DNA of 30,334 nt from UMGS1851 sp900555605 (GCA_902472555.1 CABROF010000020.1:1-30334); one strand, 5' to 3'. Shown: positions 7,470 through 16,043, counted from the stretch's first letter. Numbers and translations are program-made. Notes: a model not told the origin generated them from the letters alone.

Positions 7470-8543
7470 ATGAAAGATAAATGCAAAACAAAAAAACAAA
7501 ATACAGAGGGGACACGGATCTGCTCTGTGGGCGGGCAGGCATTGATGGAGGGCATTCTGATGCGCGGCCCCCACGGAATGGCGCAGGTAGTGCGAGATCC
7601 GAAAGGCGAACTGGTCATCGAAGCAGAGGCCATACAGCCGCTTTCTCAAAAAAACGGTTTTCTAAGACTTCCTTTTGTTCGCGGATCCGTAAGCCTTGTG
7701 GATTCTATGCGGGTCGGTATGAAAGCACTATTCGACTCGGCTGAAATCTGCGGAATGGAAGAAGATCCTGACTATCAGCCCTCCAAATTCGATACATTTG
7801 TCGAGAAAAAGCTGGGAGACAAGGCCATGGGGGTCTTTATGACGATTTCAATGGTCTTAGCCGTCTGCTTGTCCATCGGTCTCTTTTTTATTCTTCCGAA
7901 TCTGATCTCCAGCTGGATCATTCCGAAGGAATCCAAGCTCCTTTACAATCTGGTGGAGGGTGTTGTCCGGCTTGCCATTTTTATGGGATATATGATCGCA
8001 ATTTCTAAAATGCGCGATATCCGGCGGGTATACATGTACCATGGCGCAGAGCATAAAACAATTCACTGCTATGAGCACGAAGATCCCCTGACAGTAGAAA
8101 ATGTACGGAAATATTCCAAGCATCATCCGCGCTGCGGAACCGCCTTTCTATTTGTTGTTATGTTTATCAGCATCTTGATCTATTCGGTCATGCCCCGCTT
8201 TGAAAATATTTTTCTGAATATTGCAATGCGGATCGTTCTGCTTCCCGTAATCGCCGGAATCTCTTATGAGTTCAACCGCTTTGCAGGAAAAAATAACGGG
8301 AAAATCACGCGGATTCTCAGAGCCCCCGGTATGGCGATGCAGCATTTTACCACTGTCGAGCCGGAAGACGATATGATTGAGGTTGCTATCATCGCATTGG
8401 AAAAAGCACTGGAATTTGAAAAGGAACCGGTATTCCCCAGCTACAGCGCTTTAGACAAGGAAGCCGCGCCGGCCCCGGAAGAATCAGCGGCAGACGTGCA
8501 GGCAGCGGCAGCCGGAACGGTTCCGACCTCCCTGCCGTCATGA
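7470..8543 (+). CDS. yqhQ: DUF1385 family membrane protein YqhQ
   Basis: 357 aa. The ATG at 7470 has a modest GGGGA site about 9 nt upstream. It belongs to the DUF1385 family: SVGGQALMEGILMRGPHG near the N-terminus, the conserved MYHGAEHKTIHCYE motif in the middle, and KHHPRCGTAFLF before the later helices. Four hydrophobic helices are visible (about residues 113-140, 155-178, 225-243 and 250-270). The C-terminal 50 residues are Ala/Pro/Glu-rich and probably disordered. The biochemical function of the family is not established as far as I know. The stop overlaps the prmC start (ATGA), so the genes should be translationally coupled; yqhQ-prmC linkage is common in Clostridia. Confidence 0.9.
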   Translation: MKDKCKTKKQNTEGTRICSVGGQALMEGILMRGPHGMAQVVRDPKGELVIEAEAIQPLSQKNGFLRLPFVRGSVSLVDSMRVGMKALFDSAEICGMEEDPDYQPSKFDTFVEKKLGDKAMGVFMTISMVLAVCLSIGLFFILPNLISSWIIPKESKLLYNLVEGVVRLAIFMGYMIAISKMRDIRRVYMYHGAEHKTIHCYEHEDPLTVENVRKYSKHHPRCGTAFLFVVMFISILIYSVMPRFENIFLNIAMRIVLLPVIAGISYEFNRFAGKNNGKITRILRAPGMAMQHFTTVEPEDDMIEVAIIALEKALEFEKEPVFPSYSALDKEAAPAPEESAADVQAAAAGTVPTSLPS

Positions 8544-9400
8544 TCTCCACCGAAAAGCCGCTTTTCTTGGTAAGAAAAGAAGCCGCGGAAAGACTCAAAG
8601 CTGCCGGAATCGATGCATATGTGCTTGAAGCAGACCTGCTGGCCGGCCATGTGCTCGGGAAGTCCAGAACCTTTATCCTGACACATCCGGAGTTTTCCCT
8701 CTCTCAGCATAGGCAATCGCTGCTGGAAAATCTGCTGCAGCGCAGGATTCAGATGGAACCGATTCAATACATTTTAGGCTGCGCGCCATTCATGGACATT
8801 GTGCTGTCCGTCGGCCCCGACGTTCTGATTCCGCGTCAGGATACGGAAATTCTGGCAGAAACGCTGATTGCGGATATCGGCGCCGACGAAAAGCATTTTC
8901 TTGATTTGTGTACAGGCAGCGGGTGCATTGTACTCAGTGTACTGCATGCGTGCGCCAGGGCGACAGCCGCCGCTTCGGATCTTTCTCCTGCGGCACTGTC
9001 CATTGCGGAGCAGAATGCGGAGCGGCTTCGGCTGCACCGCAGGATCTGTTTTTACCAAGGCAGTTTTTTTGAACCAATCCCGCAGAAAAGGCAATTTGAC
9101 TATATTGTCTCTAATCCGCCGTATATTCCGTCAAAGGAGCTTTCCGGCCTGGAGAAACAAGTAAAGGCATATGAACCAAAGCTTGCTTTAGACGGCGGAA
9201 CAGACGGACTATCCGCCTATCGTGCGATCATCAGCAAGGCGCCCTCTTATTTGAAGCAAGGCGGAAAAATTTTGTTAGAAGTCGGAGCCGGCCAGGCGCA
9301 GCAGGTTTCAGAGCTGCTGTATGCCTGCCAATTCCGTAATATTTCCGCAGCAAAAGACCTTAACGGAATCTACCGTGCAGTTTCCGCAAATATCTCGTAA
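8540..9400 (+). CDS. prmC: Peptide chain release factor N5-glutamine methyltransferase
   Basis: 286 aa. Transfers a methyl group from S-adenosylmethionine to the glutamine of the GGQ motif in release factors, which promotes termination. Features: an N-terminal helical release-factor-binding domain (residues 1-75), PRQDTE (98-103), SAM-binding LDLCTGSGCI (121-130), the acidic loop ASDLSPAAL, and the catalytic NPPYIP (192-197). Length is standard. It overlaps yqhQ by 4 nt. No prfA follows; the next gene is convergent, so the usual prmC-prfA order is not seen here. Confidence 0.95.
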   Translation: MISTEKPLFLVRKEAAERLKAAGIDAYVLEADLLAGHVLGKSRTFILTHPEFSLSQHRQSLLENLLQRRIQMEPIQYILGCAPFMDIVLSVGPDVLIPRQDTEILAETLIADIGADEKHFLDLCTGSGCIVLSVLHACARATAAASDLSPAALSIAEQNAERLRLHRRICFYQGSFFEPIPQKRQFDYIVSNPPYIPSKELSGLEKQVKAYEPKLALDGGTDGLSAYRAIISKAPSYLKQGGKILLEVGAGQAQQVSELLYACQFRNISAAKDLNGIYRAVSANIS

Positions 9401-9441
9401 TCATGATAAAAACGGCAGTAAGCTTTGCAGGATTTGATGTA

Positions 9442-10722
9442 TTACGGCGTATCCGCCGGATTCTCTGAAGGCGGATACGTTCCCGTATACTCGTAATACT
9501 CCAGCGCACTTTCTTCTCTCTGCCAGTTAATGCTGAACGGGGGATCACGGTACTGCGGCATTTTATCAATATTGAAATACGTAAAATAGGGATAATAGAA
9601 ATAACTATCTCCCCTGTAATTGCTCAGTCTGCGCGTACTGTGGATATCTTTAAAATAATACCCCATAAGCAGGCACAGCAGCACACACAGCGGCAGTGCT
9701 TTTCTGAACAGACTCCATACGCTTTTGATCTTCTGCGGCAGCCCGGCCGGCACGGGCAAGCTGCACTTTCTCATCAGATTCGCAAACAGGATGATGTCTG
9801 CCATCCTGAAATAGGCATGAATACGCGATGCAATAGTATAAGAACTGAACAGCGCGCAGTAAACAATAAATCCAAGTAAATAAAGATGATACAAATACTG
9901 ATCCGTCCGGGTATGCTTTGTCCTTGTAAAATAATAGAGCACCGAGGCCAGTCCGACAAACGCAATCCTGCCCATCAGGGCGGACATGCTGTACGTGTGA
10001 AGCGCAACATATTTCGTCAGACGGCTCTGAATCGCTTCAGGCAAAATCGAAATTACGCCCTTCAGTCCGAAGGTTACGGAGAATATGCACAGAAGAACAC
10101 AGATCAGGGTAATACTGAGATAAAATAAATAAGTTCTGTCTTTAAACAAGCGTCTGATGGCATCTTCCGTAAAAAAACACGGGATTATAAACAGCACGGC
10201 GACAAGGGCAGACGTATGAATCGTTGCGGCAGCGGCAATTCCCAATATCGCCATCAGATTTCCCGCGGTTCTGCGCATAAGCAGCGCCGGAATCACCACC
10301 GCGCAGCAAATCAGCATAGCAAGGTTCTGCCGAATGCCGCTTTCGAAATAAGACATATAATAAATCGTGTATACAACCAGCAAAGAGATACAGCGGCACT
10401 CCGAATACTTTACAATAAAAAAATAAAGCAGTCCCATGGACACAAATCCGATCAGCACCGCGAATACCGGAAAATCCCACCCGGCTTTTATACAAAGCAG
10501 CATGAAAAAGCGAAATCCCGGTTCTGTCTTGATTTCCGTCGGCAGTCCAATATGTTTATAAATCGCACTGTAGTTAAAATAATCGATGCCCTGCCCGCAG
10601 CGAAGCACCAGCAAAAGCGTAAGCGCCGCAAAAGCAAGCGTAAAATACCGTAAGCGGACGGGTTTTCTGTAATCAATCACCGCAAGCACAAGCAGCGCCG
10701 CTAAAAAAATTAGTCTGACCAC
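9442..10722 (-). CDS. EpsG-type polysaccharide polymerase (Wzy-like membrane protein)
   Basis: About 426 aa. The frame runs back to a TTG at 10740, but that codon is part of the GGAGGG ribosome binding site; the GTG at 10722, 10 nt after it, is the likelier start. The protein is polytopic with roughly 10-12 helices. It has EpsG-family marks: RCGQGIDYFNYSAIYKHIG after the first helices, EPGFRFFMLLC, and FESGIRQNLAML. Such proteins polymerise repeat units of exopolysaccharide or capsule at the outer face of the membrane. It lies 20 nt downstream of the acyl-CoA synthetase gene, apparently in one operon, and no glycosyltransferases are next to it. The hydrophilic C-terminal 60 residues (HSTRRLSNYRGDSYFYYPYF region) are probably extracytoplasmic. 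Confidence 0.75.
   Translation of the reverse strand: MVRLIFLAALLVLAVIDYRKPVRLRYFTLAFAALTLLLVLRCGQGIDYFNYSAIYKHIGLPTEIKTEPGFRFFMLLCIKAGWDFPVFAVLIGFVSMGLLYFFIVKYSECRCISLLVVYTIYYMSYFESGIRQNLAMLICCAVVIPALLMRRTAGNLMAILGIAAAATIHTSALVAVLFIIPCFFTEDAIRRLFKDRTYLFYLSITLICVLLCIFSVTFGLKGVISILPEAIQSRLTKYVALHTYSMSALMGRIAFVGLASVLYYFTRTKHTRTDQYLYHLYLLGFIVYCALFSSYTIASRIHAYFRMADIILFANLMRKCSLPVPAGLPQKIKSVWSLFRKALPLCVLLCLLMGYYFKDIHSTRRLSNYRGDSYFYYPYFTYFNIDKMPQYRDPPFSINWQREESALEYYEYTGTYPPSENPADTP
9447..9480. repeat. Inverted repeat over the 3' end of the EpsG-type gene
   Basis: GTATCCGCC (9449-9457) pairs with GGCGGATAC (9470-9478), extendable by one C-G pair, with a 12-nt loop. It overlaps the last codons of the minus-strand gene and lies 50 bp after prmC. 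Neither side has a T-run, so it may be only a weak bidirectional stop or an RNA stabiliser. Confidence 0.35.
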
Positions 10723-10760
10723 TTTTATATTTCCCTCCAAGCAGGACAGAAGTTGATGTC

Positions 10761-12497
10761 TTACCTCTTTGCGGCAGCAGCTTCCTGTTCTAATACTGTA
10801 TAGGCGATCTTCCCTACCTTTGTCGTAGGCAAAGAAAGCCGGAATTCAATTTCCTTGGGCTGTGAAAATGCCGCAAGATGATCCCTGCAATATGCAAAAA
10901 TAGACTTTTTCAGCTCTTCGGAAGGCTTATACGCATCTTTTAATACGATATACGCCTTAATCTTCTGCATTTTATAATCGTCAGGAACGCCGATCACACA
11001 GGACATTGCCACTGCCTCATGCGCGTTGAGAACCGCCTCCACCTGTGAAGGATAAATGGAATATCCGGAACATTTAATCATCCGTTTTATACGAAGCTTA
11101 AAATAAATAAATCCATCTGCATCCATATATCCCAAATCTCCCGTATGCAGCCATATCCGGCCGTCCGGATGCAGCTTCAATACCCGGTCCGTCTCTTCCT
11201 GATTATCCAGGTATCCGATCATGACGGACGGGCCGTGTATACAGAGCTCTCCGTCCTCCATAGGCGCTGCCTCCCGGAAAGTTCCGGGCTCTACTACTTT
11301 ATAAAATGTATCCGGATACGGGATTCCCACACTGCCCTTTCTATATACGTGCATAGGCGTCAATGCGCTGGCCGTCACGCATTCGGTCAGGCCGAAGCCT
11401 TCCCGCAGTGTAACCTTCCCGTTCTTTTCTTTCAATAATTGATCAAAGCGCATCTTGACATCATGCGGAAGCATATCTCCTCCGGAAAAAATTCCCTTGC
11501 ACTTGGAGAAATCCGCTTTATCCAGACGGTTTTTACGCAGGAGCGCTTCATAGAGCGTCGGAACGCCCGCCATGAAGGTGGGCTTCTTTTTGATTACCAG
11601 CTGCGCAAAAGAATCCGCATGAAACTGAGGCACCAAAATAATCGTGGCCCCCTTATAAATGCAAGTATGGATGCAGACACCGAGCCCAAAGCCGTGAAAC
11701 ATCGGCAGCACCGCCAGCATCGTATCTCCGGCCGCAAACGTCGGAGCTCCGTGCGCAATGGTCTGAGCGGCTAGTGCATTGAAATTCAGATGAGACAATA
11801 AAATTCCCTTCTGTGCGCCGGTGGTTCCGCCGCTGTATAAAATCACCGCAGGGTCTGAATACCTTCCGCTTTCCGCCTCTATCCGCCCGTCTTCCGCCGG
11901 CTTTTTGCACTGCCTCAGAAAGCGGCTCCAGCTCAATACGGCATCAGACTGCCGCACCTTTTGAATATGTCTTCCCTTTGTGAATCTGAATCCGAGGCGC
12001 ATCGGCAGGGACAGACAATCGGCCGCGCCTGCTGCTACGGAAAACTGCAGCGCCGGACAGCGGAGGCCGGAAAGCTTATGAAAGAATGCATCCAAAATAA
12101 AAATACATTTGCTTTTGCTGACATTGAGATAATATTCGATTTCAGGCCCCGCAGACAACGGATGAATCATATTTGCAAGGGCTCCCACCGCCATTACGGC
12201 ATAAAAAGCAACGACTGCCTGCGGAATATTCGGAAGGCATAAGGTTACGCGGTCTCCCCTTCCGATCTGCATAGCCTTCAGCGCACCGGCACACTGCATT
12301 ACCAAAACGGATAATTGCCGATATGTAATTTTTTCATTCATATAATCAATCGCAACCGTATCCGGATAACTGGCGACCGTGTCGCAAAAGACACCGTAAA
12401 GCGTCTTTTCCGGATATTCCAAGTCCTTTGGTGTTTCTTTATCATAGAAACGGACCCAAGGTCTTGCATAGGTCCGGTTGCTTTCAGCAAAATTCAT
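10761..12497 (-). CDS. AMP-forming acyl-CoA synthetase (fatty-acid CoA ligase family)
   Basis: 578 aa. The ATG at 12497 has AAGGAGC 7 nt upstream. ANL-superfamily enzyme that activates a carboxylate as acyl-AMP and then normally forms the CoA thioester. Motifs in order: VILYSGGTTGAQKGILLSH (residues 218-236, A3 P-loop), VLPMFHGFGLG, VPTLYEALL, GFGLTECVTA (A5), WLHTGDLGYMDADGFIYFKLR (A7/A8), IKCSGYSIYPSQVE, and a C-terminal TKVGKIAY with the catalytic Lys. Nothing essential is missing. Residues 135-205 contain an insert typical of clostridial long-chain ligases. It precedes the EpsG-type polymerase gene by 20 nt after an upstream promoter. Chain length is unknown. Confidence 0.85.
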   Translation of the reverse strand: MNFAESNRTYARPWVRFYDKETPKDLEYPEKTLYGVFCDTVASYPDTVAIDYMNEKITYRQLSVLVMQCAGALKAMQIGRGDRVTLCLPNIPQAVVAFYAVMAVGALANMIHPLSAGPEIEYYLNVSKSKCIFILDAFFHKLSGLRCPALQFSVAAGAADCLSLPMRLGFRFTKGRHIQKVRQSDAVLSWSRFLRQCKKPAEDGRIEAESGRYSDPAVILYSGGTTGAQKGILLSHLNFNALAAQTIAHGAPTFAAGDTMLAVLPMFHGFGLGVCIHTCIYKGATIILVPQFHADSFAQLVIKKKPTFMAGVPTLYEALLRKNRLDKADFSKCKGIFSGGDMLPHDVKMRFDQLLKEKNGKVTLREGFGLTECVTASALTPMHVYRKGSVGIPYPDTFYKVVEPGTFREAAPMEDGELCIHGPSVMIGYLDNQEETDRVLKLHPDGRIWLHTGDLGYMDADGFIYFKLRIKRMIKCSGYSIYPSQVEAVLNAHEAVAMSCVIGVPDDYKMQKIKAYIVLKDAYKPSEELKKSIFAYCRDHLAAFSQPKEIEFRLSLPTTKVGKIAYTVLEQEAAAAKR

Positions 12498-12543
12498 TTC
12501 AGTGCTCCTTTTATGTCAGAATCAAATAAAAACACCGTTTGTA

Positions 12544-12572
12544 ATAATATCATACCGACTGTTTGTATACAA
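12544..12572 (-). promoter_or_regulatory. Promoter of the acyl-CoA synthetase / EpsG operon
   Basis: On the minus strand: TTGTAT (12567-12572), 17-nt spacer, TATTAT (12544-12549) preceded by TGA. The -35 sits inside a 10-bp palindrome TTGTATACAA (12563-12572), which might be an operator. Confidence 0.5.
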
Positions 12573-12640
12573 TAGCCAATCATGTGGAAATACTCCTAAC
12601 GGACATAATCTGCAGAATGATGAAAGGAGCAAACGGGGTT

Positions 12641-13246
12641 ATGGTATGGCTGATATGCATTCTATTCTTGCTGCTCATTCTGGCGGTGCTGCTCTCGCTC
12701 TCAGTCAGGCTGCAGATTACCGCACAAGCGGCCAGCGAGCTGCCTCATTATATACATATGAGGCTGCGCATTACCATAGGCGGGTTCCATATTAAGACTC
12801 TTACCTACCCGAAAACGCACTCTGATCAGCCTGCAGCTGCAAAGTGGAACCCTTCCAGAAAACAAAACAAGAAGAAAGCAGGAAGCCGCTTCAAACGGTA
12901 TTTTACCCGCAAGTTGAAAAAAATACAAAAAAAAACACTGTACCGTACAATTAAGGAGCAGACAAGCAAAATAGAAGTCAGCCATCTGCAGATATACGGC
13001 GCGCTCGGCTTGGAGGATGCGGCTGCTACCGCCGTGTCAATCGGACAGTGTTACGGGATCATCGGCATTGTGCTTGCGCTGATAGAAGATTTCTTTCAGG
13101 TAAAGCAGATACAGCGGGTCGATATACAGCCGTGCTATAACGAACTGTATATGAATTTCGTTTTCTCATGCATAGCACGTACGAAAATTGCGAATATTAT
13201 GTACGCGGCAATACGCCTCACGATCAACATAATGAAAGGAAGTTAA
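12641..13246 (+). CDS. DUF2953 membrane-anchored protein (YtfI-like)
   Basis: About 202 aa. I chose the ATG at 12641 because the N-terminal membrane helix (MVWLICILFLLLILAVLLSL) starts there and an AAAGGAG site is 11 nt upstream; the frame continues to 12563, but the extra residues look unlike the family. After the helix comes a beta-rich part, then a very basic stretch (about residues 65-105), then the conserved YGALGLEDAAATAVSIGQCYGIIGI motif of DUF2953 and a hydrophobic C-terminus. In Bacillus subtilis the equivalent gene ytfI lies next to ytfJ, as here (4-nt gap to the next gene). A sporulation role is inferred from that pairing; no enzymatic motif is seen. Confidence 0.8.
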   Translation: MVWLICILFLLLILAVLLSLSVRLQITAQAASELPHYIHMRLRITIGGFHIKTLTYPKTHSDQPAAAKWNPSRKQNKKKAGSRFKRYFTRKLKKIQKKTLYRTIKEQTSKIEVSHLQIYGALGLEDAAATAVSIGQCYGIIGIVLALIEDFFQVKQIQRVDIQPCYNELYMNFVFSCIARTKIANIMYAAIRLTINIMKGS

Positions 13247-13250
13247 CCGA

Positions 13251-13706
13251 ATGTCCAATCACCCTATTAATAGTCTTATGGAAACCGCCATGCAGAGCAT
13301 CAAGGAAATGGTAGATGTAAATACGATTATCGGAGACGCGGTTCAAACCCCGGACGGCTTTGTGATCATTCCGGTCTCTAAAGTCAGTTTCGGCTTAGCG
13401 GCCGGCGGCGGCGAATACGGCGGGAACATTGATTTCGCAGAGAGCACCCCGGGAACAAAACCCCTGGACGAAAAATTCATCGTACCGGTCAAATATCCCT
13501 TTGCCGGCGGAAGCGGCGCAGGCGTTTCAATCAGTCCTGTAGCGTTTATTATTGCCGGTGCAGGCAATGTGCAGCTGATTCCGATCAATAACAGCACGGT
13601 CATTGAAAAGCTGGTAAACATGATCCCCGATGTGATCAATAAGATCAACACCATGATTACCGATAAAATGCAAAAGGATGAAGCAGCAGGCATGTCAGTA
13701 GAATAA
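13251..13706 (+). CDS. ytfJ: Sporulation protein GerW (YtfJ)
   Basis: 151 aa. The ATG follows AAAGGAAG closely. It matches the YtfJ/GerW family: PINSLMETAMQSIKEMVDVNTIIGDAV at the N-terminus, then PDGFVIIPVSKVSFGLAAGGGEYG, GGSGAGVSISPVAFI and the final hydrophobic plus Lys/Asp-rich tail. In Bacillus, GerW is made in the forespore and is needed for normal germination, including germination-specific peptidoglycan breakdown. It is coupled to the DUF2953 gene upstream. The convergent scpB stop is only 5 bp away, with no terminator between them. Assignment is secure; the mechanism is not well established. Confidence 0.93.
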   Translation: MSNHPINSLMETAMQSIKEMVDVNTIIGDAVQTPDGFVIIPVSKVSFGLAAGGGEYGGNIDFAESTPGTKPLDEKFIVPVKYPFAGGSGAGVSISPVAFIIAGAGNVQLIPINNSTVIEKLVNMIPDVINKINTMITDKMQKDEAAGMSVE

Positions 13707-13711
13707 ATAGC

Positions 13712-14269
13712 CTATGCGTCTGTTATTTCTGTTAACGGCGGCAGCTGACTTAAATCGGAAATTCCTATGCTTTTCAAAAAAACCTCGGTTGTGCCATATA
13801 ACATCGGCCTTCCGGGGTTTTCCGATCTGCCCATTTCCTCCACCAGACCGCGCTCAAGCAGCTTTCCCAGTACTCCGTCGCTGTTTACGCCGCGAATCAT
13901 TTCAATTCCCGCTCTCGTAATCGGCTGATTATATGCAATCACGGTCAGTGTTTCTAATGCTGCACGGCTCAGACTCTGCGAAAGCGGTGCTTCAAAATAA
14001 TCCCGAAGCGCTTCATGCAGATCGGGCCGGGTTGAAAATTGATAGCCGTCGCCGATCCGGCGCAGCAGAATTCCGCTGCCTTGCGCGCAGAGCCTGGCAG
14101 TAAGGCGCGCAAGCACTGTTTCCGTCTCTTGCTTCGTCAGTTTCAGCACAATGGATATGTCTTCTAATGAAACGATATCGCCTGCTGCAAACAGCAGCGC
14201 CTCTGCAATGGCTTCTGTACGGCTGAGCGGCTTCTCCGGCATTGATTCACTGCGGCCGGAACAGGTCAT
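13712..14269 (-). CDS. scpB: Segregation and condensation protein B
   Basis: 185 aa. The ATG at 14269 has AGGAGG 8 nt upstream, so earlier in-frame starts, which would overlap scpA, are rejected. ScpB is a winged-helix kleisin-binding partner that forms the bacterial condensin with SMC and ScpA. Family marks are RTEAIAEALLFAAGD at the N-terminus, GYQFSTRPDLHEALRDYFE, SRAALETLTVIAYNQPITRAGIEMIRGVNSDGVL and GRPMLYGTTEVFLKSIGI at the end. It follows scpA by 28 nt on the same strand, the standard order. smc is not in the window. Confidence 0.95.
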   Translation of the reverse strand: MTCSGRSESMPEKPLSRTEAIAEALLFAAGDIVSLEDISIVLKLTKQETETVLARLTARLCAQGSGILLRRIGDGYQFSTRPDLHEALRDYFEAPLSQSLSRAALETLTVIAYNQPITRAGIEMIRGVNSDGVLGKLLERGLVEEMGRSENPGRPMLYGTTEVFLKSIGISDLSQLPPLTEITDA

Positions 14270-14297
14270 ATCCGATTCCTCCTGCACGTTCCTATTT

Positions 14298-15107
14298 TCA
14301 CTTCCATTCCGCATATAAAGCTTCCTCCTGATAAAAAGAATCCTCCTCCGGCAGTGTTTGCGCTCCCTTTCCTGGAAAATCGCCCTGATACAGCGTAATA
14401 TCACCAAACAATTCCCGTTGTTCTACGCGGATTTGTTTTCTCCGGTCCAATTCCAAAACAGCCAGGAATCCCGTCACGACTTCAGCCCTGCTGCTCTTTC
14501 GAAAAGAAAATAATTCCGAAAATCTGGCTTTTGTTTTTTGCAGCACATGTCTGATCACCTGCTGCATTTTTTCCCGGAGGCTAACTCTTTCCACCTTCAA
14601 AATCCGTTCCATTTTCTGCGAATTATCGTTTTTCTTTTCCTGTCCCCGCAGCAGAATCTCCCGATAGCATTGCATAAATTCTGTTTGGTCAAGGGAAATC
14701 GGTGCAGCACGCTTCGGAAAAGAAAGGGCTTCCGGCAATTTGTAATATGCGCCTTTCCAGAATTCCAGCAACTGACCGATCTGGGGCGCGGTTTCTTTAT
14801 AGCGTTTATACAGAAGCAGACGTCGGATCAGTTCTTCTTCCGTGATCTCTTCTTCTTCCTTTACCGGTTTCGGAAGCAGACGCTTCGATTTCAGCTGCAG
14901 CAGCGTAGAGGCCATCACCAAAAACGCGCTTGCAGTTTCAACATCAAAGGATTCCTTTAAAATATCAATGTATTGGTCTGCAATCACACTGATCCGGATA
15001 TCCGCGATATCGATTTTATTCTTTTCCAGCAATGTCAGAAGCAGATCAAAGGGACCTTCAAACACGTCCAGCTTGATGCGGTATCTGCCTTCCTGTTCTT
15101 CCTCCAT
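14298..15107 (-). CDS. scpA: Segregation and condensation protein A (kleisin)
   Basis: About 269 aa. ScpA links the heads of the SMC dimer and binds ScpB. The N-terminal RIKLDVFEGPFDLLLTLLEKNKIDIADIRI segment is diagnostic, followed by SAFLVMASTLLQLKSKRLLP and the acidic EEEEITEEELIRRLLLYKRYKE region. The C-terminal winged helix (FSELFSFRKSSRAEVVTGFLAVLEL) contacts the SMC head. Two starts are possible: the GTG at 15116, only 3 nt after an AAGGA site, or the ATG at 15107, 12 nt after it. I give the ATG, but the choice is uncertain. The pair is convergent with the DUF2953-gerW pair. Confidence 0.94.
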   Translation of the reverse strand: MEEEQEGRYRIKLDVFEGPFDLLLTLLEKNKIDIADIRISVIADQYIDILKESFDVETASAFLVMASTLLQLKSKRLLPKPVKEEEEITEEELIRRLLLYKRYKETAPQIGQLLEFWKGAYYKLPEALSFPKRAAPISLDQTEFMQCYREILLRGQEKKNDNSQKMERILKVERVSLREKMQQVIRHVLQKTKARFSELFSFRKSSRAEVVTGFLAVLELDRRKQIRVEQRELFGDITLYQGDFPGKGAQTLPEEDSFYQEEALYAEWK

Positions 15108-15251
15108 TTTGATCACACATCCTTACAGACTCAACAGACTAAATGATCCCGCCGGAACCACATGATAACAGCCGGCGCCCGCAACATACGTTTATTTGCA
15201 GACGATAGCCGCGTCCATTTTATCAAACCCCCTATAAAAAAACAATAGAAT

Positions 15252-15280
15252 TTGCGTTTTCTGATTCTTTATGCTACAAT
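15252..15280 (+). promoter_or_regulatory. Promoter of the site-2-protease-like gene
   Basis: TTGCGT (15252-15257), 17-nt spacer, TACAAT (15275-15280) preceded by TGC (extended -10). It overlaps the ATG at 15271 of the long open frame, which rules out that start and supports the TTG at 15328. Confidence 0.6.
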
Positions 15281-15327
15281 CCGTAGCGTATGAGGCTGTA
15301 GAATCGATTGTAAGGAGTTTGGTAGTT

Positions 15328-16002
15328 TTGTTCTCAACAGACGATTTGATTATCATGTTGCTTTCCATTCCGGGAGCGGTATTTTATTTTACCTTCCGCG
15401 GTTTTGCGGAAGCGTGGACTGCAAAAAAATTAGGCGACGATACAGCCCTGCGCTGCGGAATGCTTACAATGAATCCAAAAGCGCATATAGATATTATAGG
15501 ATTTATTTGTATCGTACTCTTCGGCTTCGGCTGGAGCAAGCCGGTTCCCACGAATTCGCGGAAATACAAAAATGTCAGACGCGGAAATACGATCCAGATT
15601 CTTTCCGGGCCCATCAGCTCGCTGCTCGGCGGTTTTTTAATGCTGCTGGCCGCATATATCGTTCAGGCAATCGGAAATATTGCACAGATTCAGGCCTCAT
15701 GGTACTTTTATCTGATCAGCATATTTTCAATTGCTGCTTCACTTTGCGTCAGCATGACGATTTTCAGGCTGATTCCGCTGCCCGGCCTGGATGGATATCG
15801 ATTGATTACAAATTTTCTGCCGTATAAATATTACCGCAGTCTATATAATATTGAACGGTACAGCACCTATATTTTTATCGGTTTTATTCTGCTGCTGAAC
15901 GTATTCCCTGTCATCAGCGCATATATAATCGGAATTCCCTCCAGTTTTATTCTCTCCCGTTACAATATTCTGTTGAAGCTGCTTTTCAGACCGCTGCTTT
16001 AA
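15328..16002 (+). CDS. Site-2 protease (M50) family homologue lacking the HExxH zinc motif
   Basis: 224 aa. The frame reaches back to 15271, but the promoter lies there; the TTG at 15328 has TAAGGAG 10 nt upstream and gives the usual family N-terminus. It is polytopic with about five to six helices. It aligns with YwhC-like site-2 proteases through AWTAKKLGDDTALRCGMLTMNPKAHID, FGWSKPVP, LSGPISSLLGG and LIPLPGLDGYRLI, which keeps the third-ligand Asp. Where the family has HEFAHAW this protein has RGFAEAW (residues 24-30): both zinc His and the catalytic Glu are replaced. It should therefore not hydrolyse peptides and is better seen as a pseudoprotease. Neighbours are scpAB (divergent) and a SASP gene, so a sporulation or cell-cycle role is possible. 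Confidence 0.8.
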   Translation: MFSTDDLIIMLLSIPGAVFYFTFRGFAEAWTAKKLGDDTALRCGMLTMNPKAHIDIIGFICIVLFGFGWSKPVPTNSRKYKNVRRGNTIQILSGPISSLLGGFLMLLAAYIVQAIGNIAQIQASWYFYLISIFSIAASLCVSMTIFRLIPLPGLDGYRLITNFLPYKYYRSLYNIERYSTYIFIGFILLLNVFPVISAYIIGIPSSFILSRYNILLKLLFRPLL

Positions 16003-16005
16003 AAG

Positions 16006-16029
16006 GCAGGCAGAGGCGCCTGCTGTTTT
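16006..16029 (+). terminator. Possible weak terminator after the site-2-protease-like gene
   Basis: GCAGGC (16006-16011) pairs with GCCTGC (16018-16023), with a 6-nt loop and TGTTTT after it, right behind the stop codon. The stem is short and the T-run brief. Confidence 0.35.
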
Positions 16030-16043
16030 GAAAATTTTGCCTG

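Noticed and set aside
7319..7633. N-terminal extension of the GH106-like frame
   Set aside because: It would cover the divergent promoter and the yqhQ start; the ATG at 7318 has a good ribosome binding site and the family N-terminus.
9447..9480. Terminator shared by prmC and the EpsG-type gene
   Set aside because: The stem is good but lacks a T-run on both strands and overlaps coding sequence; listed only as an inverted repeat.
14538..14960. 140-codon plus-strand frame
   Set aside because: Antisense to scpA, rich in Phe and Leu as expected from a mirrored charged helix protein, no start signals.
15271..15327. Earlier ATG start for the site-2-protease-like gene
   Set aside because: The likely -10 box (15275-15280) overlaps it, and the strong ribosome site lies after it, before the TTG at 15328.
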